From Neorhodopirellula pilleata (GTDB taxonomy: Bacteria > Planctomycetota > Planctomycetia > Pirellulales > Pirellulaceae), in the NCBI RefSeq assembly GCF_007859915.1, contig NZ_SJPM01000001.1:609502-673501 (forward strand): a stretch of DNA of 64,000 bases, in the 5' to 3' direction. The translations under genes and the position numbers were made by a program. Under the pieces are notes generated by a model. That model was given only the letters and a program-made list of their open reading frames with translations. It ran no database searches and had not been told where the DNA came from. Below, one piece after another: positions 26,248-37,308 of the stretch; position 1 is the stretch's first letter; each line of letters starts with the position of its first letter.

Positions 26248-27426
26248 GTGATTAGAAAACTGTTACTTGGACTCCTTGCCGGTACTTTGATCGTCACAGT
26301 TCAGGATGCCGCGTCTGCCAATGACGCTGCCAAAACCCAAAGTCGATTCCCTGATTTCAGTTGGGATCGTATCCCGCTGTATATGCACGTTCGCAAAGCG
26401 ACGAACTTCGATGAAAACGAAATCGCTTTCCTCGCGAAGTTTCCGTTGATCACATTCGAAAAGGCCACCGGTCATCAAGACCATGGGTCTGTTGAAGCGG
26501 GAACCTTGGTTGCGGCCCGGGCGGTCAAGGAACTCAACCCGAATGCCAAGATATTGTATTACCGCAATGTGATCGTTCACTACGAAAACTATGCGGCAGA
26601 CAGTGAGATAAAAGCCATACCACACGCTTTTTTGGTCGGAAAAGACGGCAACGAAAATTTGGTTCGCGGGCGAGTGAAAAGCTATGACCTTTCCAACCCG
26701 GCCGTCCGCGACTGGTGGGTTCGAAGCTGCCAAAACGTGGTCTCTGACCCGGCAATCGACGGCGTGTTCTTGGATGGAAACATCAAAGCTTTGGAAGAGG
26801 GATATCTTCGCCGCGACATCGGTGACACGAAAAAGAAAGAGACGATGGACGGCTATCACAAAATGATCAAGCAAACGCGAGAGGCGATTGGCACGGATGA
26901 ACTTATGGTTGCCAATATCTTGCGCGCTCGCTTTCCCAATGGTGGCCTGGAGTATCTCCCCATGTTCAACGGCTCCTATTTGGAGGGTTTCTTTCACAAC
27001 GTCGGCAACACCAGCTACGAGGACTATGTCGCTAAAGGCATTGCATCCATTCAGACGGCGGCGAAAAGCGGGAAGATCATTGCCTTCACATCGGGATTAT
27101 CTGGAGCGGGCAACGGAAGTGAGATGGGGATCGACGAAGCACACGGGGAAGTTTCCTCGGACGAAGCTGCCGCCGCAGCCCTGACTTATCCGCTTGCCCT
27201 GTTTTTGATCTGTGCAGAAAAGTACAGCTACTTTCGCGTGCATGAAGGATATGCGGCCGACAACAATTCGAAGTGGATGCGATGGTTTCCCGAATACGAT
27301 CGACCACTCGGTCCACCCGCCGGACCCGCCCAACGTAACGGCCATCTCTACCATCGAAGTTTTGAGCACGCCGAGGTCTGGCTGGATATTAAAAACCGTC
27401 TCGGAAAAATCAATTGGAAACCTTGA
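26248..27426 (+). CDS. Putative glycoside-hydrolase-like TIM-barrel protein (secreted)
   Basis: A 392-residue protein starting at a GTG with a signal peptide (LLLGLLAGTLIVTVQDAASA). Core strings such as FPLITFEKATGH, NAKILYYRNV, SNPAVRDWWVRSCQNVV, IDGVFLDGN and MVANILRARFPNGG resemble the hypothetical glycosyl hydrolase-like barrels in which an Asp of the V-F-L-D-G strand is a candidate catalytic residue. It closes the sulfatase run in the same direction. Substrate unknown; the assignment to a precise family is uncertain. Confidence 0.65.
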   Translation: MIRKLLLGLLAGTLIVTVQDAASANDAAKTQSRFPDFSWDRIPLYMHVRKATNFDENEIAFLAKFPLITFEKATGHQDHGSVEAGTLVAARAVKELNPNAKILYYRNVIVHYENYAADSEIKAIPHAFLVGKDGNENLVRGRVKSYDLSNPAVRDWWVRSCQNVVSDPAIDGVFLDGNIKALEEGYLRRDIGDTKKKETMDGYHKMIKQTREAIGTDELMVANILRARFPNGGLEYLPMFNGSYLEGFFHNVGNTSYEDYVAKGIASIQTAAKSGKIIAFTSGLSGAGNGSEMGIDEAHGEVSSDEAAAAALTYPLALFLICAEKYSYFRVHEGYAADNNSKWMRWFPEYDRPLGPPAGPAQRNGHLYHRSFEHAEVWLDIKNRLGKINWKP

Positions 27427-27744
27427 TCAAGAAGAAACTCACCTGCAGTGCGTTCACTAGTGGCTTGCTTTGTGGCTGCCGTGGGTTCGCTTGTCACCGC
27501 AGAGGATATCCGCCGCCCCCGAGAAACGGGTAGGCGTAAATCAGAAATGGAAGTCGCTTTAAGCCAAACGCTACTATCCCAAGTTCAGTTGGGAGGTGAC
27601 GCCGCAGTACTTTATGTTCACAAGTTGTGCGGTGAGGATTGATCGCTAGCGTTTTGTCAACAATAACAGTTTGACGCTTTCCGATTGACGGAAAGCGATT
27701 CCTGACAAACCTGAGGCCCTGAACTTCGCGCCTTTGCGATCGTC
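27427..27744. other. Intergenic stretch with a possible gene scrap and a hairpin
   Basis: A plus-strand frame from a GTG at 27448 to 27642 encodes a signal-peptide-like start (RSLVACFVAAVGSLVTAED) and then ~40 unrecognised residues; it may be the head of a lost secreted-protein gene. A perfect nine-base hairpin (CGCTTTCCG/CGGAAAGCG) lies at 27675-27697 between two converging genes but has no T tract. Confidence 0.45.
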
Positions 27745-28875
27745 CTAGAACGAAGTGTCGATGGTCTCTCTGGCACCCCGCGTTCCAAGAGATCCCCAGA
27801 GCCCAAATGGGCTGACACGCCCAGCCGCGAGTCCTCCAACCGCGTTGGAGACCTGAGCGCTCCCACTGTCGCCCGCCTCAATGGAATCGGTGATGAATTT
27901 CACTGCTCCATCACCCATCAAAACATGACAACCGCCTTGGTGCCGGCTTCCTGGAGGAGCAATCCCCGCAGCCCCGCGGCTCGAAGTTGCCATGCAAAAC
28001 TCTTTGTTCGGCGGAAGTATCGTATTGATACCGCAGTATCCAATCCGTCCCCATGCCCAGCAATAACCGCGTCGATGTTCCGCATTAATAATGGTCGTTT
28101 GAGTTCCCCAAAACTGAGGTCGGCTCGGATCAGTTCCATTGCAGGCGATCGCCCCCCCCGCTGCCACCGAATCCCTGCCGTCGTCGTTGGTGCTGCCACC
28201 TGGAGCAATACCAAACTGCGTTCGTTTATCACGATCGCCAAGATCCGTCACGATCTCACCAGCAGCAATCGTGTTCGAAAGCCCATCAAGAATATCGCGA
28301 AATCCAATATCCTGACGCGGTACGAAGAAACCTCGCTGTCCATGCCTAACTGCGATGGCGCGGGTATTGTCGACCACTTCATTGTTGTCCAGCGCGCCCC
28401 AGTCACCCATGTGGATGGAATCACCTGCGCAATACGCATAGTTAGTTCGGCCTTTTGCGGGAAGCCCGACACCAGGATCACTTGGGCATCGAAGCGCCGC
28501 AAGTTCGGTGTACCACGGCTCATATCGATTGACGGCGTGATCGCTTTGGTCCATCTTCGGATTTGGCCCCATGGCCTGGAATGTTCCAGCGGCAACCGTC
28601 AGAGGATTACTGATTTGCTCCCAAATTGCTTGCTGTTCCATAAATGGTGTCAATCCAACAAGCCAGCTCAAGTCATTTCGGTTGTTTCCAGTGCCAACTA
28701 AAAGGGTCTGAGCGTCGGTAGTGACCGGGTTGCCGCTTCCGCCCAGGGATCTTGGGCATTGATTGTATGCGGCATGATAGTTGTGCAATGCCAAACTGCA
28801 CTTTAGGCGATTGCCTATCACTTCAAAATTGATCTTGCCACGAAAAAGGCCCTCAGAGAAATTGGAGGTTCTCAC
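27745..28875 (-). pseudogene. DUF1559 protein gene lacking its prepilin-like N-terminus
   Basis: Normal DUF1559 proteins begin with a type IV pilin-like leader (GFTLVELLVVIAIIGIL) followed by CSNNLKQIGLALHNYHDTY. Here the frame begins at a GTG with an unrelated stretch and joins at RLKCSLALHNYHAAYNQCP; the leader and hydrophobic helix are missing. The rest is well preserved: GLSNTIAAGEI, a glycine- and asparagine-rich middle, and the terminal GGCHVLMGDGAVKFITDSI. Without the leader the product could not be processed or anchored normally. The break lies next to the IS at 29 kb. Confidence 0.75.
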
Positions 28876-29022
28876 ACCAAACCAATACTCAAAGGGCCAA
28901 GGATGGCTAAGAATATACGCTCTTGGTTCGTGATCGAATTGGCATGGCGGTGGTCTTTCGTGGCTGGGTGGTTGCGGCGGTACTGAAGCATCCAGACTTC
29001 AGCTTCAACGTGCGTTGTGCAG
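28876..29022. other. Junction between truncated DUF1559 gene and IS
   Basis: A plus-strand frame from an ATG at about 28902 encodes MAKNIRSWFVIELAWRWSFV and stops 27 codons later. This could be the head of the RND exporter gene whose 3' part lies beyond the IS, since both read in the same direction, but the stretch is too short to prove it. I could not define the left IS terminus. Confidence 0.35.
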
Positions 29023-30682
29023 TCAACTTCGCAGCGGCATCGAGACGTGATCATGAATTGTCCAAAGCAAGTCGACTCCAGGCTTGTACGTCAGCAGACG
29101 AAAGACTCGCTGCCGGGCCGTGCGGATCACCTGCGCCGGAATCAACATAACAGAGTTCATGTAAGTCCAGAATTCCATCTTGATGACTCGCAGACGAGCT
29201 TCGCGACGAGTTCGTTTCTGACCTTCATTGCCTTTGACACGAATCAACATCCCGCTCCACAGCTTCAACGTCCAAGCCAGCGAAGCGAACAGCATGTAGG
29301 CGCCGTTGCTGGTCAGGTTGTCCAGCGGTGCCGCAAGCGCACCGCAAGCTTTCAGCTGGCTGATCGTGTTCTCTTGGTTGCAGCGACGATTCGCACCACC
29401 GATCACTTCACGGGCTGGAACGTCACCTGCCGTTTCGTTGGTAATGTAGAAGAAGTACTTCTCTTTGGAGAACAAGAATTGCTGACCCTTGGTGACGTCG
29501 ATTTCTTTTCGCACCACAACCATGCGGTAAGCTCGCGTGCATTTGTGCGGTTGGTAGTCAAACTCAGCGTAAGATTCCGCTCGGAGCTTTTGGTTCTCAT
29601 AACCTTTGGCGATCACGAACGCTTCCTTGGCATTGTCGTGCTTGACGCGTGCTTTCTCCGGTGGTGCTGGCAAAGAACCTCGCTGAAGCGGTTTCCACAC
29701 CTTCTCGTCGAGGTTTTCGGCAATTTCGGTCAACGCTTTGTTGGCGTCGAAGCCGAGAATGAACTTCACACCGTCATCGTTCCAGCGATCCAGGTGCTCC
29801 GTCGATGAGAAGTCCGTGTCACCGCGAAGAACGATCTTTCGGAACCCTGCTTTGCGGCATTGATGGATCGCCAAGTCAAAGAAGAACGAGGAGTTCTCAT
29901 GACTGGGGCGGTTGCCGCTTCGGTTGACTAGATACAGGACCTCTTGGGTTTGCGCCAGCGTGATGACCAACGGATGGTATCCCCACTGACGCTTGTAGTT
30001 CATGCCAATGCCTTGCTTTTTTTCGCCGTAAGTCTCGACCATGGTGCCGTCGGCCTCGATCGTGGCGACGTCGAAGAAACTGTCTTCCTGTTGTTTCCAA
30101 ACCCGCTGGCGTGTGTCATTGATGGCTTGCATCACCATTCGTAATTGCTGCTCGGTGAAGCGTCGGCAGAAGTCGCCGGCAGTGGTGGGGTCGGGGATAC
30201 GAACTGCTCCGACGGCATCGAGATAGGCTTCATCGTTTCGGCGGTGTTCGATGTGATCGAGACATGTTCCACCGGCGAGCAGGTTCAGCGCGATGTTGAA
30301 GACGTGGTCGGCTTCGTCGTAGGGCAGGTGCAGTTTGAAAACGTTAGCGGCATCATTGATCGATTCACGAAGCCCGATGGCCTTTATCAGTTGCATGATG
30401 GCGGCAATGCCGCCGCAGGCGACGGCTTGTTGTCGTTCGGCCATTTCCAGTTTGGTGGTCGCTGGTCGAATCATCGGCGACTGCCATGTGCCGTGTTCGA
30501 CTGACAGTCGCCGGCGAAGTTTCCGTTTGCGTTGTTGGAGTTGTTTGCGTACTTTGGCGTTCACTCGAAACCCTCGTTTGCGTGCGTGGATTGAAGTCTT
30601 AGTAACCTGCAATACACGCGTAAAACGCCGAGGGTTTTCGAGTTTTCTAAATAAATCGCAAATCAAGCTTCGCTTGATTGAG
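28990..30682 (-). mobile_element. Insertion sequence with DDE transposase (IS4/IS1380-like); ends approximate
   Basis: The transposase gene fills nearly all of it. Flanking genes on both sides are truncated at the borders: DUF1559 to the left and RND to the right. The right border is probably within a few bases of 30682, where RND-like coding begins directly after the transposase upstream region. I did not find convincing terminal inverted repeats or a target duplication, so the edges are estimates. Confidence 0.6.
29023..30564 (-). CDS. DDE transposase, IS1380-like
   Basis: A protein of about 513 residues. Features fit IS4-superfamily transposases with an RNase H fold: DPTTAGDFCRRFTE near the first third, ATIEADGTMVETYGEKKQGIG with the first catalytic Asp, KIVLRGDTDFSSTEHLDRW with the second, and NRRCNQENTISQLKACGA, whose Y/N-x-x-E helix carries the third acid. 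The GTG at 30564 has GAGGG upstream; a TTG at 30666 would add 34 basic residues. The gene appears intact, so the IS may still be active. Confidence 0.88.
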   Translation of the reverse strand: MNAKVRKQLQQRKRKLRRRLSVEHGTWQSPMIRPATTKLEMAERQQAVACGGIAAIMQLIKAIGLRESINDAANVFKLHLPYDEADHVFNIALNLLAGGTCLDHIEHRRNDEAYLDAVGAVRIPDPTTAGDFCRRFTEQQLRMVMQAINDTRQRVWKQQEDSFFDVATIEADGTMVETYGEKKQGIGMNYKRQWGYHPLVITLAQTQEVLYLVNRSGNRPSHENSSFFFDLAIHQCRKAGFRKIVLRGDTDFSSTEHLDRWNDDGVKFILGFDANKALTEIAENLDEKVWKPLQRGSLPAPPEKARVKHDNAKEAFVIAKGYENQKLRAESYAEFDYQPHKCTRAYRMVVVRKEIDVTKGQQFLFSKEKYFFYITNETAGDVPAREVIGGANRRCNQENTISQLKACGALAAPLDNLTSNGAYMLFASLAWTLKLWSGMLIRVKGNEGQKRTRREARLRVIKMEFWTYMNSVMLIPAQVIRTARQRVFRLLTYKPGVDLLWTIHDHVSMPLRS

Positions 30683-31863
30683 GTCTAATAGCGACGGTCG
30701 GAATTATCGGACTCGGCATCGGCGTCAATCGTTTACAAGCGAGCGTGCGGATCGAAACAATGTTCGGCAAGGGAAGTCGTTTGATGAGCGACTATTCCTG
30801 GTTAGAGAGCAATGTGGGACCCCTGGTTCCGATCGAGGCGGTGGTAACAATTCCCAATTCCTTGAATGTGGATGCCGGTCAGCAATTCACTTTGCTTCGC
30901 AGCATCGAACGAAATCTCGAACAATCACCCAATGTAATCGCAGTCACCTCTTGCCTCGATTTTCTTCCCGAAACAAATCTTCCTGTCGACGGAGAATTGG
31001 CAGCGAGCTTCCACGATAACCTCGCGACGGTTTCCGGTGCTGGCTATTTCAATGTGAGTGGCATGGCGAGCCATTGGCGACTGACCGCCCATGTCACCGC
31101 ACGAGGGAACCTTAATTACGGCGACGTATTGCGTGATCTGCGGGCTTCACTTTCAGCCGACTCCGATTTCAGTCTCCATGAAGGCTGCACGGTCCAGCTT
31201 TCAGGCTTGATGCCATTAGTACATGAAATCCAAAGCCAATTGTTGCATGACCTGTTTGCAAGCTTCTTGACTGCGTTTGTGCTCATTGCCGTCTTGATGA
31301 CCATCGTCCAGGCCGGCTTCGTCGCTGGTGTTTTATCGATGATCCCCAATGTCGTCCCGGCCTTGGCGCTCTTTGGTTTTCTCGGTTGGATCGAGCATCC
31401 GATCGACATCGGCTCGATCATGACGGCCAGTGTTGCGATGGGAATTGCGGTGGATGATACTCTGCACTTCCTCACATTCTTTACCCGGCGTCTCAGCGCG
31501 GGCGCGACACGGACTGAAGCCGTTTACAGCGCCTACAAACATTGCGGGCGTGCGATGATTCAAACAACTCTGATCTGTGGGGCGGGGCTTGCCATCTTCG
31601 CGCTCAGTGACTTCATTCCTACAGCGCGTTTTGCTTGGATGATGGTCGCCTTACTCACTTGTGCCATCATCGGCGATCTGCTGATTTTACCCGCAATCCT
31701 GCTAAGTCCTGTTGGTATCGTTTTTGAACATCGACGCCCGAGTCGGGAACTCGGTTGTATGATATCGCCACCAGATAGCGGGTTCAGTTTACGGGCAACC
31801 GAATTAATCAATTCCGTGCCGCCCTCGTCTTCCGCTGCCGATTCCACAACGTCGCAAGTTTGA
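30682..31863 (+). pseudogene. 3' half of an RND/MMPL-type exporter gene cut by the IS
   Basis: The frame is open from 30682, directly at the IS edge, with GIIGLGIGVNRLQ, and runs to 31863. The hydrophobic segments LFASFLTAFVLIAVLMTIV, FVAGVLSMIPNVVPALALFGFLGW and SVAMGIAVDDTLHFLTFFTRR are the C-terminal membrane bundle of RND/MMPL exporters. GIAVDDTLHF is the charged motif of the conserved helix. The N-terminal membrane half and first periplasmic loop are missing, so transport is not expected. A short unrelated tail follows the last helix. Confidence 0.82.
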
Positions 31864-31946
31864 TTGGTCCGACGTCGCGGAAGTGAAAAATGGATTCTTG
31901 ACGCTCGGATGCGGCCTGGTTAACCTGTCTGACATGTTGACACGTG

Positions 31947-32663
31947 ATGGATGAGGACATTTCCATGCAGATTGAAGCCATTGAGCGACAGACGACGGCG
32001 GATTTGGTGGTCCAACGGATTGCGTTGGTCATCAAGGAGCAGAATCTTTCGGCGGGCGAGCGGCTGCCAGGTGAGCACGAACTAGTCCAACAGCTCAAAG
32101 TGAGCCGACCGGTGCTGCGAGAGGCGCTGGCCCGGCTGCAGAGCATGGGACTGGTGGATATTCAGCGTGGTCGCGGCACGTTCGTGGGCAACCGAACCAG
32201 TTTGGCCAATTGTGTGCGACTGTTGCGTTCCGCGGTAACGATCTCGCCACAAGAGCTCCGCGGGTATGCCGAGCTTCGGACAGCGATCGAGGTGCAGGCC
32301 GCGCGGCAAGCTGCGGAACGGGCCACCGACGACGACATCGCTGAGTTAACGGCCATGTTGAAGCAACTTGACGATCAAAACTTGCCGTATGCAGAAGCAT
32401 TGGAACTGGACTTTCGCTTTCATCGCAGGCTGATTGACATCGCGGGTAATCCGCTGATGCAAAACATGATCGAGGTGATTTACGAGTTTGTTCTGATCCA
32501 GATGGTGCGAACCACACCGTCCCAGCGCGAGAACGCACACGTCAGAAAACTACACAAGGCGATCCTCCGTGCGATTCGGGCACGTGATCCCGATGCCGCT
32601 GCTGAGGCGATGCATCAGCACATGCAGGCTGTGCTCGATCGTTTAGGTAGGGAGACGCCATGA
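31947..32663 (+). CDS. GntR-family regulator, FadR subfamily (FCD domain)
   Basis: A 238-residue dimeric repressor. The winged helix has LVVQRIALVIKEQNLSAGERLPGEHELVQQLKVSRPVLREALARL. The C-terminal all-helical FCD domain carries the metal- and ligand-binding residues (LDFRFHRRLIDIAGNPLMQN, HVRKLHKAILRAIRARD, MHQHMQAV). The stop overlaps the next ORF start (ATGA), so it is the first gene of the long cytochrome/DUF1501 run and probably controls it. FCD regulators bind small carboxylates or sugar acids; the effector is unknown. Confidence 0.92.
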   Translation: MDEDISMQIEAIERQTTADLVVQRIALVIKEQNLSAGERLPGEHELVQQLKVSRPVLREALARLQSMGLVDIQRGRGTFVGNRTSLANCVRLLRSAVTISPQELRGYAELRTAIEVQAARQAAERATDDDIAELTAMLKQLDDQNLPYAEALELDFRFHRRLIDIAGNPLMQNMIEVIYEFVLIQMVRTTPSQRENAHVRKLHKAILRAIRARDPDAAAEAMHQHMQAVLDRLGRETP

Positions 32664-35600
32664 GCAGACCGAACACCCTTGGTGCCATCGCAGATACTCG
32701 CTATCTGCCCCTCACGTTTCGAGTGTACGGGTTCGGTATCGCATGGTTCTTCGCTGCGCCTTGCGCGTTGACCGCAGCCAACGAGCCGGTGGACTTCCGT
32801 GAGCAGATCTCACCGATACTTCAGCAGCATTGCGTACGCTGTCATTCACACGAGAACAACCAAGGTGGAATCTCGTTGGCAACGTTCGATGACCTGAGTT
32901 CGAACGATTACGTTGTTGCAGGAAATCCGGATGACAGTTATCTGATCGAGTTGGTCACGCCGCAGGATGGCGAGCGGCCAGCCATGCCGAAAGAGGCACC
33001 GCCGCTCTCCGACACGGAGGTGGACGTGCTAAGGCAATGGATTCGTCAGGGCGCAAAGTGGCCCGACGGCTTCGTCGTCAAAGAAAAATCAATGGCGGAT
33101 CAATCGTGGTGGGCGTATCAACCTCTCCTTCGTGAAGTTCACCTTGAGTCGACGGCCAAAAGCGAGTCACAAGAATCGGGCGAAAGGATATCCGGCGAGC
33201 GACACGGCATTGATGAGTTCATTCATGCAAAACTCGCTGAACACAACCTTAGTTCGAGTCCACAAGCGGATCGTCGCACACTCATTCGACGTTTGTCATT
33301 CGATCTCCACGGATTGCCGCCGACTCCGGAGGCGGTCAAGGCGTTTTCCGACGACACCGATCCGGATGCTTATGAAAGGCTTGTCGATCGGATGCTGGAT
33401 TCACCGCATTATGGCGAACGATTTGCAAGGCATTGGCTGGATATTGCCCATTACGCCGACACACACGGTTTTGAACGCGACCGGAGGCGAGACAACGCAT
33501 GGCGGTATCGCGATTACGTGATCGATGCACTCAATGAAGACAAGCCGTACGACCGTTTTCTTCAGGAACAGATCGCTGGCGACGTACTTTGGCCGGATAA
33601 CGAACAGGCGGTGATCGCAACCGGTTTTCTCGCGGCCGGTCCATGGGACTATGTCGGACAGGTGGAAACAAAGAGCCCCGAACTGCGCCGCTCTGCGAGG
33701 TCGCTCGATCTGGACGATATGGCGACCCAGGTCATGACCGCCACGATGGCGATGACCGTCAACTGCGCAAGGTGCCACGATCACAAGCTCGATCCGATTT
33801 CGCAACGGGAGTACTACCAGTTGCAGGCGGTCTTTGCGGGAGTCAAGCGCGGCGACCGGGTCGTCAGTGATGCGGCTTTCAAACAATACGAATCACAGAA
33901 ACAGGAACTAATCGCTCAACGCAATAAGCTTGATTTCGAGAAAAAGAGGCTTGTGGGTGAAGGTCTGAATCTTGCCGACATTGTGGGTGGCGGCAACGGA
34001 TTCGGCACCGGTACGCTTCGCAATGCCATCGACCCACGCAACGGCAAAGTGCAAACTCGAGACTTTGGAAATCTCGCAAACGTGGTGACGAATCGTTTCT
34101 CGCCGTCGGCGTTTGAGTTTGTCGATGGCGTGTTCATTCCAGACGGGGATAACGGCAAGGCCGAGATTCCCATCGCTTCCAGCGGTGTCACGATCACAGG
34201 TCTTCCAACGACCTCAGGCAACGCCTGGGACATGATTCGCAACGGCCCCGTCGCGAGTCAGCATTCGCCCGAGTTGGACGGAGTCGACTTCACCAAAGAA
34301 GGACACAGCCTGCTGGGACTACACGCCAATGCCGGAATCACGTTTGATCTGGCCGCGATGCGCAAAGTAGCGTTGGGTTCCAGCCGCCTTGAGAACAACG
34401 AGGACGGTGATGGAAGCCCATCACTGCGTTTCACCGCCCGACTTGGTTATTTCGGCGCGGAGGGAAACAACAATGCCGATGCCTGGGTGTTTGTGGACGG
34501 TCGCAAAGTCGCCGAATTCCGAAAGCTGAGCCGAGCTGATGGTTTAAAGAAAATCGACATCGAATTACCCGTTTCTGCCCGCTTTCTCACGTTGGTTTCG
34601 ACCGACGGCGGCAACGGCTACAGCATGGATCAAATCGGATTCGGCGATCCGCGAGTGAAGCTGGCTTCGCCGCATCCGCTGACCGACGACGAAGGGAACC
34701 TGCTTGCGGAAATCGAAGCTCAGCGTGAGCAAATCGAAGAAGAACTTGAGCGACTCGGTCCGCCGCCGCACTTCTATGGAGTTGTCGGAGAGGAGCCCGT
34801 TCCGGAAGTGCGGTTATTAACTCGCGGCAATCCGGAATCTCCGAGTGGTGATGCATTGTCTCCAGCCGCGTTCGCCTCGTTGGCGATGCTCGATCCCGAG
34901 TTAGGAACACAGGAAACCGATGAAGGAAAACGGCGAGCGGCACTGGCCCGCTGGATCACTCACCCGGACAACCCGCTCGTCCGTCGAGTCATCGTCAATC
35001 GATTGTGGCAATGGCATTTCGGCAACGGACTCGTCGATACACCCAGCGATTTTGGATACGGCGGCGGTCGGCCTTCGCATCCTGAATTGCTCGACTGGCT
35101 CGCCGAAGAATTGGCGAAGCGGAACTGGTCACTCAAAGCCATGCACCGGTTGATCGTCACAAGCGAGGCTTACCAACAGGTTACCAAAGACAGTGATCAT
35201 TCAAGCATCGATGCGGATAACCGCCTGATTTGGCGACAGAATCCACGCCGCATCGAAGCCGAGGCGATTCGCGATGCGGTGTTGTTTGTAAGCGGCAAGC
35301 TGAACCTCCAACGTGGAGGCCCCGGTTTCGAAGACTTCGAATATCAGGACGCCTATGCCCCGATTTACACTTATGTCACGGCCGACAAGCCGGCGCTTTG
35401 GCGGCGTAGCATTTATCGTTACATCGTTCGCACGACGCCCGACCAGTTTCTCACCACGCTCGATTGCCCGGACCCGGCGAACCTGACGCCGAAACGACTC
35501 ACGACCACGACGCCTCTGCAATCGCTCGCGTTTTACAACAACGACTTCATGCTCCGGCAAACGCGATATTTTGCCGAGCGAATCAAGTCAGAAGCCGGAG

Positions 35601-35761
35601 ACGACATCAACCATCAGGTCCGACGAGGCTTTGCCTTGGCGTTTGGACGACAACCGACCGCTGGCGAAACTCGTCTTGCAACGGATTTCGTGAAGCAGCA
35701 GAGCCTGTTCTCGCTATGCCGCTCCCTTTTGAGTTCCAACGAGTTTGTCTATGTCGATTGA
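32660..35761 (+). CDS. Planctomycete-type cytochrome protein PSCyt1-DUF1549-DUF1553 (first copy)
   Basis: A 1033-residue exported protein. After a membrane segment (residues ~22-40), the c-type heme motif CVRCH is at 58-62 in a planctomycete cytochrome domain. DUF1549 follows ([32 protein letters not shown] with a second CxxCH). A ~300-residue insert with concanavalin-like features ([14 protein letters not shown]) leads into DUF1553 ([46 protein letters not shown]). The family is expanded in planctomycetes and is always paired with DUF1501 proteins; the reaction is not known. It overlaps the GntR gene by four bases. Confidence 0.92.
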   Translation: MSRPNTLGAIADTRYLPLTFRVYGFGIAWFFAAPCALTAANEPVDFREQISPILQQHCVRCHSHENNQGGISLATFDDLSSNDYVVAGNPDDSYLIELVTPQDGERPAMPKEAPPLSDTEVDVLRQWIRQGAKWPDGFVVKEKSMADQSWWAYQPLLREVHLESTAKSESQESGERISGERHGIDEFIHAKLAEHNLSSSPQADRRTLIRRLSFDLHGLPPTPEAVKAFSDDTDPDAYERLVDRMLDSPHYGERFARHWLDIAHYADTHGFERDRRRDNAWRYRDYVIDALNEDKPYDRFLQEQIAGDVLWPDNEQAVIATGFLAAGPWDYVGQVETKSPELRRSARSLDLDDMATQVMTATMAMTVNCARCHDHKLDPISQREYYQLQAVFAGVKRGDRVVSDAAFKQYESQKQELIAQRNKLDFEKKRLVGEGLNLADIVGGGNGFGTGTLRNAIDPRNGKVQTRDFGNLANVVTNRFSPSAFEFVDGVFIPDGDNGKAEIPIASSGVTITGLPTTSGNAWDMIRNGPVASQHSPELDGVDFTKEGHSLLGLHANAGITFDLAAMRKVALGSSRLENNEDGDGSPSLRFTARLGYFGAEGNNNADAWVFVDGRKVAEFRKLSRADGLKKIDIELPVSARFLTLVSTDGGNGYSMDQIGFGDPRVKLASPHPLTDDEGNLLAEIEAQREQIEEELERLGPPPHFYGVVGEEPVPEVRLLTRGNPESPSGDALSPAAFASLAMLDPELGTQETDEGKRRAALARWITHPDNPLVRRVIVNRLWQWHFGNGLVDTPSDFGYGGGRPSHPELLDWLAEELAKRNWSLKAMHRLIVTSEAYQQVTKDSDHSSIDADNRLIWRQNPRRIEAEAIRDAVLFVSGKLNLQRGGPGFEDFEYQDAYAPIYTYVTADKPALWRRSIYRYIVRTTPDQFLTTLDCPDPANLTPKRLTTTTPLQSLAFYNNDFMLRQTRYFAERIKSEAGDDINHQVRRGFALAFGRQPTAGETRLATDFVKQQSLFSLCRSLLSSNEFVYVD

Positions 35762-35871
35762 AGCTCTCTCGATCACGCTGGATGTATCACGTTTAATTTA
35801 TCTCGCAGTGGAGTCGTGATCGTGGAGTGGCTCACAAGAATGAACACTTCTCATCTCAGAGGACATTTCGC

Positions 35872-37308
35872 ATGACCAACCCGCAATTCCATTGCGATAC
35901 AGCACTCACACGTCGCAGGTTTCTACAGACTGCGGGTGGCGGACTCGGTGGACTGGCACTGACGGCGATGCTGAGTAGCGAAAGCCTTGCGCAGTTACAC
36001 TATGCCCCGAAGGCGAAACGCGTTATTCAGATTTTCTGTCCGGGAGGAATGAGTCAAGTAGACACCTTCGATTACAAACCAGAGCTCGAGAAGAGGAACG
36101 GATCTCCGTTTGATCCCGACGGCAAACTACAGTTCTTTGCCTCCAAGCCCGGCAATTGTCGCGGGAGTCACTGGAAATTTCGTCAGCACGGACAATCCGG
36201 ATTGTGGATGAGCGACTTGTTTCCAAAACTCGCGACCTGTGTCGATGACATGGCGTTCGTTTATTCGATGCACAGTAAAACCGCGTTGCACGGCCCGGCG
36301 TGCTTCATGATGAATACCGGTTTTACCTTGCCTGGTTTTCCGAGCATGGGGTCGTGGGTGACCTATGGCCTCGGTAGCGAAGCCGAAGACTTGCCGGCCT
36401 TCGTGGTCTTGCCGGACCCGCGAGGTCTTCCGCCGGGCGGGATCATCAACTGGGGGGCCGGCTTCTTACCTGCCGAGCATCAGGCGACGACGCTCAACTC
36501 AACCAATACCAAACAACCCATCGCTGACCTGTTTCCACCCGACGATGTCCCCGAAGTCACGCCGGCAACGGATCGGGCTGGATTGGACTTTCTACAGAAA
36601 CTCAACCATCTTCACCGGGAAAGTCGTCGTGGCAACAGTGAACTCGACGCCCGTATCAAGGCGTTTGAAATGGCGGCCCGCCTTCAACTCAGCGCTCCCG
36701 AAGTGACCGACCTGAGCCAGGAAACCGCCACGATGAAAGAACTCTATAACATCGACCATGCGGAGATCGGCCCCTTCGGCCGACAATGTTTACTAGCACG
36801 ACGTCTCGCCCAGCGCGGTGTGCGTTTCGTTCAGATCTATTGTGGGGCAGAGAACACGACGGCCAAAAAGATTCGACCAAACTGGGACAGCCATGAAGAC
36901 CTGACTCGCGACCACGGATACTGGGGTGCCGTGCTAGATACCGGCGCATCGGCGCTTCTCAAAGACTTGAAACAACGGGGAATGCTCGATGAAACGCTGG
37001 TCATCTGCACCACGGAGTTTGGGCGCCAGCCAGCCGCCCAGGGCGACGGTGGAAAAGGCCGAGACCACAATGCCGGCGCGTTCACGGCATGGCTTGCCGG
37101 CGGCGGGATTAAAGGCGGTATCGGTTATGGAGCAACCGATGAACTCGGTTTCAAGGCCGTCGAGCATCCTACCTACAGCTACGATTTACACGCGACCGCT
37201 CTCCATCTGCTGGGCGTCGATCACACACGTCTGACGTTCTATCACAACGGCATCGAACGACGTCTCACGGATGTGCATGGGCAAGTCATGAAGGAGTTGC
37301 TGGCATGA
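35872..37308 (+). CDS. DUF1501 sulfatase-like secreted protein (first copy)
   Basis: A 478-residue Tat substrate: the N-terminus has RRRFLQTAGGGLGGLALTAML. The start at 35872 is preceded by AGAGGA. The fold is the alkaline phosphatase/sulfatase superfamily; TEFGRQPAAQ and [21 protein letters not shown] are the family hallmarks with likely metal-binding His and Asp. It is the standard partner of the PSCyt1-DUF1549-DUF1553 protein upstream. The stop overlaps the following gene by four bases. Function is unproven. Confidence 0.93.
   Translation: MTNPQFHCDTALTRRRFLQTAGGGLGGLALTAMLSSESLAQLHYAPKAKRVIQIFCPGGMSQVDTFDYKPELEKRNGSPFDPDGKLQFFASKPGNCRGSHWKFRQHGQSGLWMSDLFPKLATCVDDMAFVYSMHSKTALHGPACFMMNTGFTLPGFPSMGSWVTYGLGSEAEDLPAFVVLPDPRGLPPGGIINWGAGFLPAEHQATTLNSTNTKQPIADLFPPDDVPEVTPATDRAGLDFLQKLNHLHRESRRGNSELDARIKAFEMAARLQLSAPEVTDLSQETATMKELYNIDHAEIGPFGRQCLLARRLAQRGVRFVQIYCGAENTTAKKIRPNWDSHEDLTRDHGYWGAVLDTGASALLKDLKQRGMLDETLVICTTEFGRQPAAQGDGGKGRDHNAGAFTAWLAGGGIKGGIGYGATDELGFKAVEHPTYSYDLHATALHLLGVDHTRLTFYHNGIERRLTDVHGQVMKELLA

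Noticed and set aside
29017..29808. Plus-strand 263-residue frame
   Set aside because: Antisense to the transposase, whose catalytic motifs are clear on the minus strand.
28850..30690. Defined IS terminal inverted repeats
   Set aside because: I compared both borders and found no convincing matching ends, so only approximate limits are given.
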